From contig NZ_PDJJ01000001.1 in NCBI RefSeq assembly GCF_002563715.1, positions 2,046,001 through 2,110,000 on the forward strand: a stretch of DNA of 64,000 nucleotides, written 5' to 3'. The stretch's first letter is position 1; each line of letters opens with the position of its first letter. The notes under the pieces are model-generated. The model saw nothing but the letters and a program-made list of their open reading frames with translations, did not search any database and was not told the origin of the DNA. Positions 8,721-16,855 of the stretch are shown piece after piece. The position numbers were made by a program, and so were the translations under genes. The stretch is from Isoptericola jiangsuensis. GTDB taxonomy: Bacteria > Actinomycetota > Actinomycetes > Actinomycetales > Cellulomonadaceae.

Positions 8721-9277
8721 CGTCGCAGGAGAACGACCACCAGCACCAACAGCGCCCCACCACCGAGGACGACCGGCACGGGCGACGCGTCGCCGACGAA
8801 CCACGAGGCCACGGCCCCGGCGACGAGGGCAGCCGCCGTCACCACGAGGTCCCGCCCCGTCGCCCGCGCGAGCGCCGCGACCTCGACCCGTGCGGCCCCA
8901 CCGATCTCCTGGGCCCACCACGCACCGCGCAGGGTGGCGTGACCCAGCGGCGCCATCCACCAGACGGCGGGATCGAACGGCGCAGCCGGCGAGCCCAGGA
9001 GCACGGCCGCGGTCAGGCAGAGCACGGCCAGGGCAGGTCCTCGCCCGGGCCGTGCCAGGAGCCACAGCAGCAGCACCCCGCCGATCGTGCCGACGAGCCC
9101 GGTCACCCCGGACGGCACCCGAGTGACGGCGGCGACGACGAGCAGCGCCGGCGGGACCAGCGCGGCCAGCCGGAGCACGACGCCGGGCACCGCCGGCCCG
9201 TGGGCGACGTCGACGACCGGCAGGGGACGGTCCGCGCGGCGCGCCCGCCACGCGCGGATCTCCGCGGTGACGCTCAT
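8717..9277 (-). CDS. Small membrane protein of the MoxR/DUF58 operon
   Basis: I do not recognise a named family in this 186-aa protein. A short basic N-terminus is followed by several hydrophobic stretches (residues about 30-100, and a C-terminal stretch ending LLVLVVVLLRR). Start and stop both overlap neighbours as ATGA. Its position after DUF58 suggests it belongs to the same membrane-associated system. Confidence 0.75.
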   Translation of the reverse strand: MSVTAEIRAWRARRADRPLPVVDVAHGPAVPGVVLRLAALVPPALLVVAAVTRVPSGVTGLVGTIGGVLLLWLLARPGRGPALAVLCLTAAVLLGSPAAPFDPAVWWMAPLGHATLRGAWWAQEIGGAARVEVAALARATGRDLVVTAAALVAGAVASWFVGDASPVPVVLGGGALLVLVVVLLRR

Positions 9278-10668
9278 CGTCCGCCTCCGGTCGCGGTACG
9301 GCGGCCGGGCGGTCCCGCGTGGTGCCGCTCGTCGGCGCGCACGACGGCCTCGAGCCGGGCGGCCGCGCGACTGCGGTCGGCCCCGGCCCACGGCAGGACG
9401 ACGACGCCCTCGGCCACGAGCCGGTCCACGCGGTCGCGACGTTCCATGGACGTGACCCGCCAGGCGATGCGCAGGTGCTCCTCCGCGACGGGGTGGACGC
9501 GCGGGAGCGTGTCGACCACGACCACCCGGTGCCCCTGCTCGCGCCAGGCTCGCACGACGTGCAGCACCTCGTCGTCGAGGAGCGTCGAGAACAGGTACAC
9601 GACGGCGTCGGCGGGCAGCCGCGGGGCGCGGAGTCGTCGCGACGGGTCGCCCAGCGGGCTGGCGAGGGCCAGGCCGTGCAGCACGCGACGGAGGTGGCGG
9701 CGACCGGCCGCCGGGGGCAGCGGCCGCCGACGACGCCCGAGGTCCTCCAGCCCGACCCGGTCCCCGGCGTCGACGACGGCTCCGGCGACGGACGCCGCCG
9801 CGTGCCGGGCGAGGTCGAGCGACGTCGGCTCGTCGACGCGGCGCGGGCCGCTGCCCCGCCAGGTGCGCAGGTCGGGGCCGACGTCGTCACGGGAGTCGAG
9901 CACGAGCATGGTGGTGGCCTCGGCGGTGGCCTGGGTGCGGCGGACGTACAGCTCGTCGAGGTCGGCGGAGCGGCGCGCGGTGGTGCGCCAGTCGATGCGC
10001 CGCAGGCGGTCGCCGGGCACGAACGGGTGGATGTCGCGCAGCTCGTCGCCGGACCCGAGCCGCCGCGAGGTGTGCGGTCCGGTGAGGCCGCGCAGTCGGG
10101 GCGGCAGGGGCACCCGGCCGAGCGGCATCGCGGCGGGCAGGACGAGCGAGTCGGGGGCGCCCGCCCGCACGGGGTCCTCCGCGGTGGCGCCGCCGGGCCC
10201 GTGCCCGCGGACGTCCGCGACGAACGTCGGCTGCGGGCCGGTGCGCACGGTCGACAGGTGCAGCGTGAGCTCGCGGCGTCGGGCCGCTACGACGAGCTCC
10301 GCAGGCCGGTGCCCGGGGGCGGCGACGCGCACCTGCACCAGCTCCGCCCCGGGCGGGGGGTCGACGGTGAGGACGGCGCCCAGCCGGCCGGGCTCGGCCG
10401 TCGGCGCGGAGGTCAACGTGGCCGTGGTGGCACGGTCCGCGGTGCCGCCGGTCCAGGCGCCCGGGCGGCCCGTCCACGCGGCGGACAGCAGCACGGGCAC
10501 GCCGAGCAGGGCGACGTCGGCCCGTCCCGCCAGGAGCCCCAGCGTGAGCAGGGCGGCGCCGACGACGAGCGCGCCGACCCCGGCCGGGGTCCGGCGCCAG
10601 ACCGGCTCGTCCGGCTGCCGGAGACCCCGGTCGCGGGCGGCGTCCCGGGCCGTCGTGCCGAAGCTCAC
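9274..10668 (-). CDS. DUF58 domain-containing protein
   Basis: The 464-aa protein has two N-terminal membrane segments (about residues 28-70), a beta-rich middle, and a DUF58 core at GDELRDIHPFVPGDRLRRID near residue 207. A von Willebrand A-like region with MLVLDSRDD follows. DUF58 proteins are encoded beside MoxR ATPases and are thought to be their partners in assembling or maturing envelope complexes. The GTG start overlaps the moxR stop as GTGA. The C-terminus overlaps the next membrane protein by 4 nt. Confidence 0.88.
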   Translation of the reverse strand: MSFGTTARDAARDRGLRQPDEPVWRRTPAGVGALVVGAALLTLGLLAGRADVALLGVPVLLSAAWTGRPGAWTGGTADRATTATLTSAPTAEPGRLGAVLTVDPPPGAELVQVRVAAPGHRPAELVVAARRRELTLHLSTVRTGPQPTFVADVRGHGPGGATAEDPVRAGAPDSLVLPAAMPLGRVPLPPRLRGLTGPHTSRRLGSGDELRDIHPFVPGDRLRRIDWRTTARRSADLDELYVRRTQATAEATTMLVLDSRDDVGPDLRTWRGSGPRRVDEPTSLDLARHAAASVAGAVVDAGDRVGLEDLGRRRRPLPPAAGRRHLRRVLHGLALASPLGDPSRRLRAPRLPADAVVYLFSTLLDDEVLHVVRAWREQGHRVVVVDTLPRVHPVAEEHLRIAWRVTSMERRDRVDRLVAEGVVVLPWAGADRSRAAARLEAVVRADERHHAGPPGRRTATGGGR

Positions 10669-11651
10669 CGGCCGTGCCCCACCGTGGCCGGACCGGGCAC
10701 CGTGGCCAGGAGCTCGGTGACGACGTCCTCGGGTCGCACGGCGGACGCCCAGGCCGTGGGCGTCAGGGTGAGCCGGTGGGCCAGCACCGGCACCGCGACG
10801 CGCTTGACGTCCTCGGGGAGCACGTGGTCGCGGCCGTCGAGGACCGCCACGGCCCGGCCCAGGAGCAGCAGGTTCTGGGACCCGCGGGGCGACGCCCCGA
10901 CCTCGAGCGCGGCGTGCCCGCGGGTCGCGGCCGCCAGGTCCACGCAGTAGCGCGCCACGTCGGGGTCGACGTCCACGGCCTCCACCCCCGCCTGCATGGC
11001 CAGGACGGTGGCGGGGTCCACGACGGCCCGCACCGGGGCGGCCTCCTGGCGTCGCTCCACCCGGCGCAGCAGCACCTGGAGCTCCTGCGCGGCGTCCGGG
11101 TAGCCGACGGCGAGCCGCACCATGAACCGGTCGAGCTGCGCCTCGGGCAGCGGGTACGTGCCCTCGTACTCGACGGGGTTGGACGTCGCCACCACGTGGA
11201 AGGGCCGCGGCAGGGACCGTGTCACGCCCTCGGACGACACCTGCCGCTCCGCCATCGCCTCCAGCAGCGCCGACTGCGTCTTGGGTGCCGTCCGATTGAT
11301 CTCGTCGGCGAGGAACAGCCCCGTGAACACCGGCCCGGGCCGGAACACGAACTCGCGCGTCGCCGGGTCGAACACGCTGGATCCCGTGACGTCGCTCGGC
11401 AGCAGGTCCGGCGTGCACTGCAGCCGGGCGAAGTCGAGGCCCAGCGCCGTCGCCAGCGACCGCGCGGCCAGCGTCTTGCCCAGCCCCGGCACGTCCTCGA
11501 ACAGCACGTGCCCGCCCGCCAGCACCGCCGCGAGCGCCAGCTCGAGGGTGTCGCGCATGCCGACGACGGCGGTGGAGACCTCGTCGAGGACGTCGTGGGC
11601 GCGGGCGGTGATGTCGGGTACGGGCAGGGGGGTGGGGTGGGGGGTGGTCAT
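10665..11651 (-). CDS. MoxR-family AAA+ ATPase
   Basis: This 328-aa MoxR ATPase carries Walker A as EDVPGLGKT near residues 52-60, Walker B as FLADEINRTAPKTQSALLEA, sensor 1 as VATSNPVEYEGTYPLPEAQ, and the arginine region LDRFM. MoxR proteins act as chaperones for metal insertion or complex assembly together with vWA/DUF58 partners. The ATG overlaps the upstream small gene's TGA. Its start region lies in an exceptionally G-rich tract on the template strand (11622-11691). Confidence 0.95.
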   Translation of the reverse strand: MTTPHPTPLPVPDITARAHDVLDEVSTAVVGMRDTLELALAAVLAGGHVLFEDVPGLGKTLAARSLATALGLDFARLQCTPDLLPSDVTGSSVFDPATREFVFRPGPVFTGLFLADEINRTAPKTQSALLEAMAERQVSSEGVTRSLPRPFHVVATSNPVEYEGTYPLPEAQLDRFMVRLAVGYPDAAQELQVLLRRVERRQEAAPVRAVVDPATVLAMQAGVEAVDVDPDVARYCVDLAAATRGHAALEVGASPRGSQNLLLLGRAVAVLDGRDHVLPEDVKRVAVPVLAHRLTLTPTAWASAVRPEDVVTELLATVPGPATVGHGR

Positions 11652-11751
11652 CGGCGCGGCCTTCCGGGGGTGGGGTCGGGGGTGTGGGGGGTGAGGTCGT
11701 CGAGCGCGTCGAGCCAGTGGTGCAGGGTGCGGGGGGTGGGTGGGCGGCGGG
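11622..11751 (+). other. Cluster of G-quadruplex-type runs
   Basis: Three tracts with at least four runs of three or more G lie on the plus strand, at about 11622-11644, 11666-11691 and 11731-11751. They cover the moxR start codon and the end of the preceding minus-strand gene. The plus strand is the template for transcription of that operon. Folding is inferred from sequence only. Confidence 0.45.
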
Positions 11752-12133
11752 AGGTGAGGCCGGCGAGGACGTCGGGGCCGAGGAGTCGGGCGGCGCGGGG
11801 GTGGTGGGTGGGGTCGTCGAGGTCGATGCCGTGGTGGGCGAGGCGGTGGGTGGCGATGGCGTGGACGCGGCGGGTGACGCGGGCGGAGACGCGGCCGTCG
11901 CGGGTGAAGGCGGCCCAGCCGAGGTCGGAGAGGTCGTGGCGGGCGCCGTGGCGGGTCTCGTCGGGGGGTGCGGGCCAGGTGGCCTGGTCGCCGTCGTCGA
12001 GGTGGCGCCAGAGGTGGGTGGCGGTGAGGGCGGTGAGGGGGAGGAGGAGGGCGTGGGTGGGGTCGAGGGTGCGGGTGGTGGCGAGCAGGAGGGCGGTGAG
12101 GGTGGCGAGGGTCCAGGGGAGGTGGCGTCTCAT
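11648..12133 (-). CDS. Small membrane-anchored protein of unknown function
   Basis: The 161-aa protein has an N-terminal pair of hydrophobic segments (WTLATLTALLLATT, then HALLLPLTALTA), followed by a soluble His/Arg-rich domain. I do not recognise the family. It sits between DUF4129 and MoxR, where related actinobacterial operons often carry a DUF4350 protein, but the sequence does not obviously match that family. The ATG start overlaps the DUF4129 TGA, and the end overlaps the moxR ATG. Codon third positions are almost all C, making the opposite strand very G-rich. Confidence 0.7.
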   Translation of the reverse strand: MRRHLPWTLATLTALLLATTRTLDPTHALLLPLTALTATHLWRHLDDGDQATWPAPPDETRHGARHDLSDLGWAAFTRDGRVSARVTRRVHAIATHRLAHHGIDLDDPTHHPRAARLLGPDVLAGLTSRRPPTPRTLHHWLDALDDLTPHTPDPTPGRPRR

Positions 12134-12828
12134 GGGTGCTCGTCGAGGGTGCGGGCGATGGTGGTCAGGGCGGTGCGTGCGGTGGTGACGTCGTCGTCGG
12201 TGACGGGGTGGTGGGTGAAGCGGGCGTGCTGATAGAGGGTGCGCAGGGTGGTGAGCTGGGGGGCGGGTGCGGGGGTGGTGGCGAGGACGGCGGTGGTGAA
12301 CTCGGTGGTGGTCTGGGCGGGGTCGCGGGTGGTGCCGGCGTGGGCGGCGGCTTCCTCGAGGGCGACCCAGGCGGCGATGACGCCGTCGGTGGGGGTGGTG
12401 GCGTCGTCGAGGTGGGCGAGGGCGCGGGTGACGGCGTCGGTGAGCTCGGGGACGGTGAGGGCGGGCTGGGTGGTGGCGAGGTCGTGGCCGGGGTCGAGCT
12501 GGTCGGGCTCGTGGGGGCTCGGTGGGGTGTCGCGCAGGGCGGTGAGGAGGCGGCGGCCGGCCCACCACAGCAGGAGGGCGAGGACGAGCCCGGCGAGGAC
12601 GAGCAGGAGGGTGACGAGGGTGTCGTCGGGCGGGGTGGGTTCGGTGGGTGCGGCCGACGGGGTGGGGGCGGGGCTGGTGGTGGGGGTGTCGAGGTCGGGG
12701 CGCAGGTCGAGGGCGAGGGTGGGGAGGCGGAGGTCCCAGGGGGTGGCGGTGGCGGCGCCGACGAGGGCGAGGGTGGTCAGGCCCAGGAGCGCGGCCGGGT
12801 GGGTGAGGCGGTCGCGCGGGCTGGTCAC
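12130..12828 (-). CDS. DUF4129 domain-containing membrane protein
   Basis: This 232-aa protein has a signal-anchor helix near residues 10-30, a Pro/Thr-rich extracytoplasmic linker, a second helix (LVTLLLVLAGLVLALLLWW), and a soluble C-terminal domain with VIAAWVALEEAAA and TTEFTTAVL. This matches DUF4129, commonly encoded beside MoxR and DUF58 and sometimes attached to transglutaminase-like proteins. The GTG start overlaps the upstream gene as GTGA. Confidence 0.82.
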   Translation of the reverse strand: MTSPRDRLTHPAALLGLTTLALVGAATATPWDLRLPTLALDLRPDLDTPTTSPAPTPSAAPTEPTPPDDTLVTLLLVLAGLVLALLLWWAGRRLLTALRDTPPSPHEPDQLDPGHDLATTQPALTVPELTDAVTRALAHLDDATTPTDGVIAAWVALEEAAAHAGTTRDPAQTTTEFTTAVLATTPAPAPQLTTLRTLYQHARFTHHPVTDDDVTTARTALTTIARTLDEHP

Positions 12829-14009
12829 CGCAGGTCCTGGGCGTGGCTGCCGGCGAGGGCGGCGGTGACGAAGGCGGCGGGGTCGTCGTCGAGGCGGCGG
12901 CCCATGGTGGAGAGGGTGACGGGGGTGTCGCGGAGCGCGTCGAGGAGGTCGGTGCCGGCGGGGGCGTCGACGAGGTGGTGGCGGTCGGGAAGGGTGCGGG
13001 CCTGGGTGCCGATGCGGGCGGTGAGGGCGGGTCCCCAGGCGGGGTGCTGCTCGAGGGCGGGGTGGGGGCGGGGGACGACGACGTCGGCTCCGGCGAGGGC
13101 GACGCGGCCGTAGGCGGTGAGGGAGTGGTGGGAGATGCCGAGGTGGCGGTCGCGGGGGTCGGCTCCTGACACCCGCAGGGAGGCGACCGCGTGTCCGCCG
13201 AGGGTGGCGATCGCGTTGACGGCGTCGCCCGCGGCGACGCCGGAGAAGCCCCAGCGGGTGCCGGTGCCGAGGTTGCCGGGTCCTTGGGCGACGACGGCGA
13301 GGTCGGCGCCGGTGACGTGGCGGGCGGCGAGGAGGCCGGTGTGCACGGTGACGGCCTCGTGGTCGCCGCCGTAGGCCTGCCCGACGGTGATGGTGGTGTC
13401 GATCCAGCGGGCGTCGCGCAGCGCGGCGACGGTGCGGGAGAACGCGGCGGGCAGGGCGCCGCCGTCGGTCATGACGTAGGCGATGCGCGGGGCGGGGCGG
13501 CCGGCGCGGGCGGCGGCGTGGCGGGCGCCGGCGACGACGGCGGGCAGGGCGGAGTGGAGGTCGGCGACGACGACGGGCAGCCCGTCGAGGTCGTCGGCGT
13601 CGCGCAGGGCGGCGTGGTGGTCGGACTCCTGCTCGTCGACGCCGAGGACGAGGGCCTGCAGGGGGGTGTAGCGGGCCTTGACGAGGTGGCCGGGGCCGGG
13701 GGGCGGGTCGGCGGGCAGGGCGTCGGCGTCGGCGGGGGCGACGACGAGGGCGTACCCGCCGGTGCCGAGGCCGCGGGCGAGGGCGGAGACGTTGAGGGCG
13801 AGGTGGTCGCCGACGTCGGGGTCCCCGACGAGGTCGGTGTAGGCCAGGGCGCGGACGTCGTCGCCGGCGGCGCGGTCCGCGAGCGCCTGGTCGAGGGTGA
13901 CGGTGAGCTCGCGGGCGCCGGTCCAGGTGCGTCCGCGGGCGCGGACGGTGCCGGTGCGCCAGGTGAGGTGGTCGGCGGTGCGGGGGTGGTTCGTCGGCCC
14001 TGTCGTCAC
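12825..14009 (-). CDS. DUF3866 family protein
   Basis: The 394-aa soluble protein matches, from memory, the actinobacterial DUF3866 family. Conserved-looking segments are PPPGPGHLVKARYTPLQ, RIAYVMTDGGALP near the centre, and VAQGPGNLGTGTRWGFSG. No enzymatic function is known to me. The start is GTG 14009, placed by TACGCT (14022-14017) ending 7 nt upstream, so it heads the minus-strand operon as a leaderless gene. It is divergent from pafB across 34 bp. Confidence 0.75.
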   Translation of the reverse strand: MTTGPTNHPRTADHLTWRTGTVRARGRTWTGARELTVTLDQALADRAAGDDVRALAYTDLVGDPDVGDHLALNVSALARGLGTGGYALVVAPADADALPADPPPGPGHLVKARYTPLQALVLGVDEQESDHHAALRDADDLDGLPVVVADLHSALPAVVAGARHAAARAGRPAPRIAYVMTDGGALPAAFSRTVAALRDARWIDTTITVGQAYGGDHEAVTVHTGLLAARHVTGADLAVVAQGPGNLGTGTRWGFSGVAAGDAVNAIATLGGHAVASLRVSGADPRDRHLGISHHSLTAYGRVALAGADVVVPRPHPALEQHPAWGPALTARIGTQARTLPDRHHLVDAPAGTDLLDALRDTPVTLSTMGRRLDDDPAAFVTAALAGSHAQDLR

Positions 14010-14043
14010 CCGTGGAAGCGTACCGGGCACTACGGTGGAGCCG
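14010..14043. promoter_or_regulatory. Compact divergent leaderless promoters (DUF3866 operon / pafBC)
   Basis: The whole intergenic region is 34 bp. On the minus strand TACGCT (14022-14017) ends 7 nt before GTG 14009. On the plus strand TACGGT (14031-14036) ends 7 nt before ATG 14044. The -35 element of each promoter must therefore lie near or inside the start of the opposite gene, so the two promoters probably compete. Confidence 0.6.
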
Positions 14044-15081
14044 ATGGTTGAGGACCTGGGGGCGCCGACGCGTCCGGACGAGCGGTTGTTGAACCTTGTC
14101 ATCGCGTTGCTGAACACGTCGGTGTCGATGACGAAGCAGCAGGTGCGGGCGAGCGTGCACGGGTACGACCAGGCGGCCTCGACGGAGGCGTTCGAGCGGA
14201 TGTTCGAGCGGGACAAGGACTCGTTGCGGGCGTTGGGCGTGCCGGTGGTCACGGTGGAGGGTGGCGGGCACAGCGACGAGGTGGGGTACCGGATCGACGC
14301 GGAGGCGTACGCGTTGGGTCCGGTGGACCTGACGGCGGCGGAGCTGGGTGTGGTGGCGCTGGCGGCGCAGCTGTGGTCGGACAAGACGTTGCGGACGGAC
14401 ATGTCGCGGGCGTTGACGAAGCTGGCGGCGGCGGGTGGTGGTGCGGCGGTGGACGACGCGGTGGCGGGTCTGGCGCCGCGGGTGCGGGCGGCGGGTGACG
14501 CGTACGGGCCGTTGCTGGAGGCGATCTCGCAGCGGCGGCGGGTGACGTTCCGGTACCGGGCGGCGTCCACGGGCGAGGTGCGGGTGCGGCGGGTGGAGCC
14601 GTGGCGGATCGCGGCGCGTGGCGGGGGCTGGTACGTGGTGGGTCATGACCTGGACCGGGGTGCGGTGCGGGTGTTCCGGTTGTCGCGGGTGGACGGTCGG
14701 GTGCGGTTGGAGGGTGAGGCGGGGGCGTTCGTGGTGCCGGACGGGGTGGACGTGGACGCGGCCCTGGGTGCGGGGCTGGGGGTGGAGCGGGTGGCGGTGC
14801 TGGGGGTGCTGCCGGAGCGGGCGTCGGCGTTGCGGGCGCGGGCGGTGCCGGTGCCGGGTGACGTGGTGGTGCCGGGGGGCTGGGCGGGGCGTGACGTGGT
14901 GTGCGTGCCGTTCCGGTCGTCGGGGGCGATGGCGGACGAGGTGGCGGGGTACGGGGACGCGGTGGTGGTGGGTGGTCCGCCCGGGTTGCGGGACGAGGTG
15001 CTGCGGCGGTTGCGCGCGGCGGCGGGTCTGGCGGGTCGCGCGGGTGTCGACGGTGGGGGTCGGGAGGGTTCTGATGGCTGA
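14044..15081 (+). CDS. pafB: PafB, WYL-domain transcriptional regulator
   Basis: The 345-aa protein has an N-terminal helical DNA-binding region (PDERLLNLVIALLNT near residue 11) and a WYL domain (RVTFRYRA, VEPWRIAARGGGWYVVGHDLD). PafB and PafC act together in mycobacteria as the activator of the RecA/LexA-independent DNA damage response. The ATG was chosen at 14044 because a TACGGT -10 lies 7 nt upstream and conserved sequence begins there. It overlaps pafC by 8 nt. The order pafB-pafC-tatA-tatC-helY matches mycobacterial synteny. Confidence 0.93.
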   Translation: MVEDLGAPTRPDERLLNLVIALLNTSVSMTKQQVRASVHGYDQAASTEAFERMFERDKDSLRALGVPVVTVEGGGHSDEVGYRIDAEAYALGPVDLTAAELGVVALAAQLWSDKTLRTDMSRALTKLAAAGGGAAVDDAVAGLAPRVRAAGDAYGPLLEAISQRRRVTFRYRAASTGEVRVRRVEPWRIAARGGGWYVVGHDLDRGAVRVFRLSRVDGRVRLEGEAGAFVVPDGVDVDAALGAGLGVERVAVLGVLPERASALRARAVPVPGDVVVPGGWAGRDVVCVPFRSSGAMADEVAGYGDAVVVGGPPGLRDEVLRRLRAAAGLAGRAGVDGGGREGSDG

Positions 15082-16048
15082 GCGGGCGGACGACCGGCTG
15101 GTGCGGCTGCTGGGGATCGTGGCGTTCCTGGACGGTGCGGGGCCGGTGCGGGTGGAGGAGCTGGCGGAGCGGTTCGGGGTGTCCCCGGAGCGGATCCGGC
15201 AGGACATCGACGCGTTGTGGGTGTCGGGGACGCCGGGGTACATGCCGGACGACCTGATCGACTTCGACGCGTACTCGTTGGAGGCGGGTCTGGTGAGCCT
15301 GACGCAGGGTCGGGGGCTGACGCGGCCGCTGCGGTTGGGGACGCGGGAGGCGGTGGCGCTGGTGGCGGCGTTGCGGGCGATGAGCACGACGCCCGCGGTG
15401 GTGGCGGACCCGGCTCGTGCGGCGGTGGTCGCGTCGGCGTTGGAGAAGCTGACGGCGGCGACGGGGGAGGCCGCGGCGGCGCTGGACGTGCGGCTCGGCG
15501 GCGACGGCGACCCGGAGGTGCTGGCGGCGGTGACGCGGGCGCTGGGGGCCGGGCGGCGTGTGCGGCTGCGGTACGTGGACGCGGGTGACGTGACGTCGGT
15601 GCGGGACGTGGATCCGTGGCAGCTGGTGACGCAGTCGGACGCGACGTACCTGGTGGGGTGGTGCCACCGGGCGGCGGGGCGGCGCACGTTCCGCCTGGAC
15701 CGGGTGCTGGGCGCGCAGGTGCTGGACGAGGGTCTGTCGCACGCGCCGCAGGGTGCGGTGGTGGACGTGTTCGCGCAGGTCGCCTCGGAGGCGAGCCGGT
15801 CGCCGCGGGTGGCGACGCTGCGGTTGGCGTCCGCGGCGCGCTGGGTCGCGGAGGAGGTGCCGGTGGAGTCGGTGCAGGACCTGCCGGACGGGTCGTTCGA
15901 GGTGCGGCTGCGGGTGACGAACCCGGCGTGGCTGGCGCGGCTGCTGCTGACGAACGCGCCGCACGTGGTCGCGGTGGACCCGCCGGACGTGGCGCGGGAC
16001 GTGGCGGCCGCCGCGTCGGCGGCGCTGGCGGCGTACGGCGAGTCGTAG
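15074..16048 (+). CDS. pafC: PafC, WYL-domain transcriptional regulator
   Basis: This 324-aa protein pairs with PafB. A winged-helix domain (VEELAERFGVSPERIRQDID near residues 26-45) is followed by a WYL domain (RRVRLRYVDA, VDPWQLVTQSDATYLVGWCH). The ATG at 15074 follows gggagg and overlaps the pafB stop by 8 nt. The TAG stop at 16046 is also the start of a -10 hexamer for the next gene. Confidence 0.93.
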   Translation: MAERADDRLVRLLGIVAFLDGAGPVRVEELAERFGVSPERIRQDIDALWVSGTPGYMPDDLIDFDAYSLEAGLVSLTQGRGLTRPLRLGTREAVALVAALRAMSTTPAVVADPARAAVVASALEKLTAATGEAAAALDVRLGGDGDPEVLAAVTRALGAGRRVRLRYVDAGDVTSVRDVDPWQLVTQSDATYLVGWCHRAAGRRTFRLDRVLGAQVLDEGLSHAPQGAVVDVFAQVASEASRSPRVATLRLASAARWVAEEVPVESVQDLPDGSFEVRLRVTNPAWLARLLLTNAPHVVAVDPPDVARDVAAAASAALAAYGES

Positions 16049-16051
16049 GCT
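16046..16051 (+). promoter_or_regulatory. Leaderless -10 hexamer overlapping the pafC stop codon
   Basis: TAGGCT ends 7 nt before GTG 16059. Its TAG is the pafC stop codon. Confidence 0.55.
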
Positions 16052-16058
16052 GGCGTCC

Positions 16059-16421
16059 GTGGACGGATGGGTGTGGGTGCTGCTGGCGGTGGCCGCGGCC
16101 GGGTTCCTGGGCTGGGTGGTCTGGGGCGTGGTCGCGGCGGGGCTGCGGCTGCTGCGGCAGGGCGCCCGGTCGGCGCAGGTGCTGGGCGACGGCACCGAGC
16201 GGATCGGCGACGCGGTGGCCCGCGCGCAGGAGCAGCGCGCCTCGTCCGGCCCGACGATGTTCGACGACCGTGCGGTGCTGCGCGACCGGGTGCGGGCGCT
16301 GCGGACGGCCCGCCGGCAACGGGTCGCGGAGCGGCGCGCCCGGCAGGAGCCGGTGTGGCTCTCGTGGCGGGAGTCGACCTGGCTGGAGCGTCGCACGGCG
16401 TCGCGGCGGAACGGCACGTGA
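16059..16421 (+). CDS. Small membrane-anchored protein of unknown function
   Basis: The 120-aa protein has one N-terminal transmembrane helix (WVWVLLAVAAAGFLGWVVWG, residues 4-23), then a basic, probably helical cytoplasmic part ending in many arginines (LRTARRQRVAERRARQ). It lies between pafC and tatA. I do not recognise a family. The GTG start is supported by the -10 hexamer 7 nt upstream. Confidence 0.7.
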   Translation: MDGWVWVLLAVAAAGFLGWVVWGVVAAGLRLLRQGARSAQVLGDGTERIGDAVARAQEQRASSGPTMFDDRAVLRDRVRALRTARRQRVAERRARQEPVWLSWRESTWLERRTASRRNGT

Positions 16422-16483
16422 ACGTGCGGTGACGTCCGCGAACGGGTCGGCCGGGCGTGTTCCGGACGTCCCGGCACCCGGCC

Positions 16484-16489
16484 TACACT
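16484..16489 (+). promoter_or_regulatory. Probable tatAC promoter -10
   Basis: TACACT lies 49 nt before the chosen tatA start and would give a leader of roughly 40 nt. That leader carries a Shine-Dalgarno-like ctggag at 16525-16530. Confidence 0.4.
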
Positions 16490-16538
16490 GGCCGCAGGTG
16501 CCCGTTCGGGCGCCGTGAACCTGCCTGGAGTGAAGGCC

Positions 16539-16844
16539 GTGAGAATCCTCGAGAGCCCTGCCGTCCTGGTCGCGCTGATCGTGCTGGTCATCGTGCTGTT
16601 CGGTGCGAAGCGTCTGCCCGACGTCGCCAAGAGCGTCGGCTCCTCGCTGAAGATCTTCAAGAAGGAGGTCAAGGACCTGCGCGACGACGAGGGCCAGGCC
16701 GCGCCGACGCAGCCTGCCCCCACGACGACCACGGCCCCGACCTCCCCGGTCGCGCCGATCGTGCCGGCCCCGACCTCGGACTCCCCGACCCGGCCCGCCG
16801 ACGCCGGCTCCGCGCAGAGCGGCACCGAGTCCACGACCAGCTGA
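16539..16844 (+). CDS. tatA: Sec-independent translocase subunit TatA
   Basis: The 101-aa protein has one N-terminal helix ([20 protein letters not shown]), the [14 protein letters not shown] hinge typical of TatA/TatE, an amphipathic helix ([11 protein letters not shown]), and a disordered Pro/Thr tail. With TatC it forms the twin-arginine translocation pore for folded proteins. GTG 16539 was chosen over in-frame GTGs at 16515 and 16530 because ggag sits 8 nt upstream and it gives the usual short N-terminus before the helix. tatC follows after 11 nt. Confidence 0.9.
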   Translation: MRILESPAVLVALIVLVIVLFGAKRLPDVAKSVGSSLKIFKKEVKDLRDDEGQAAPTQPAPTTTTAPTSPVAPIVPAPTSDSPTRPADAGSAQSGTESTTS

Positions 16845-16855
16845 GAGGCCGCACC

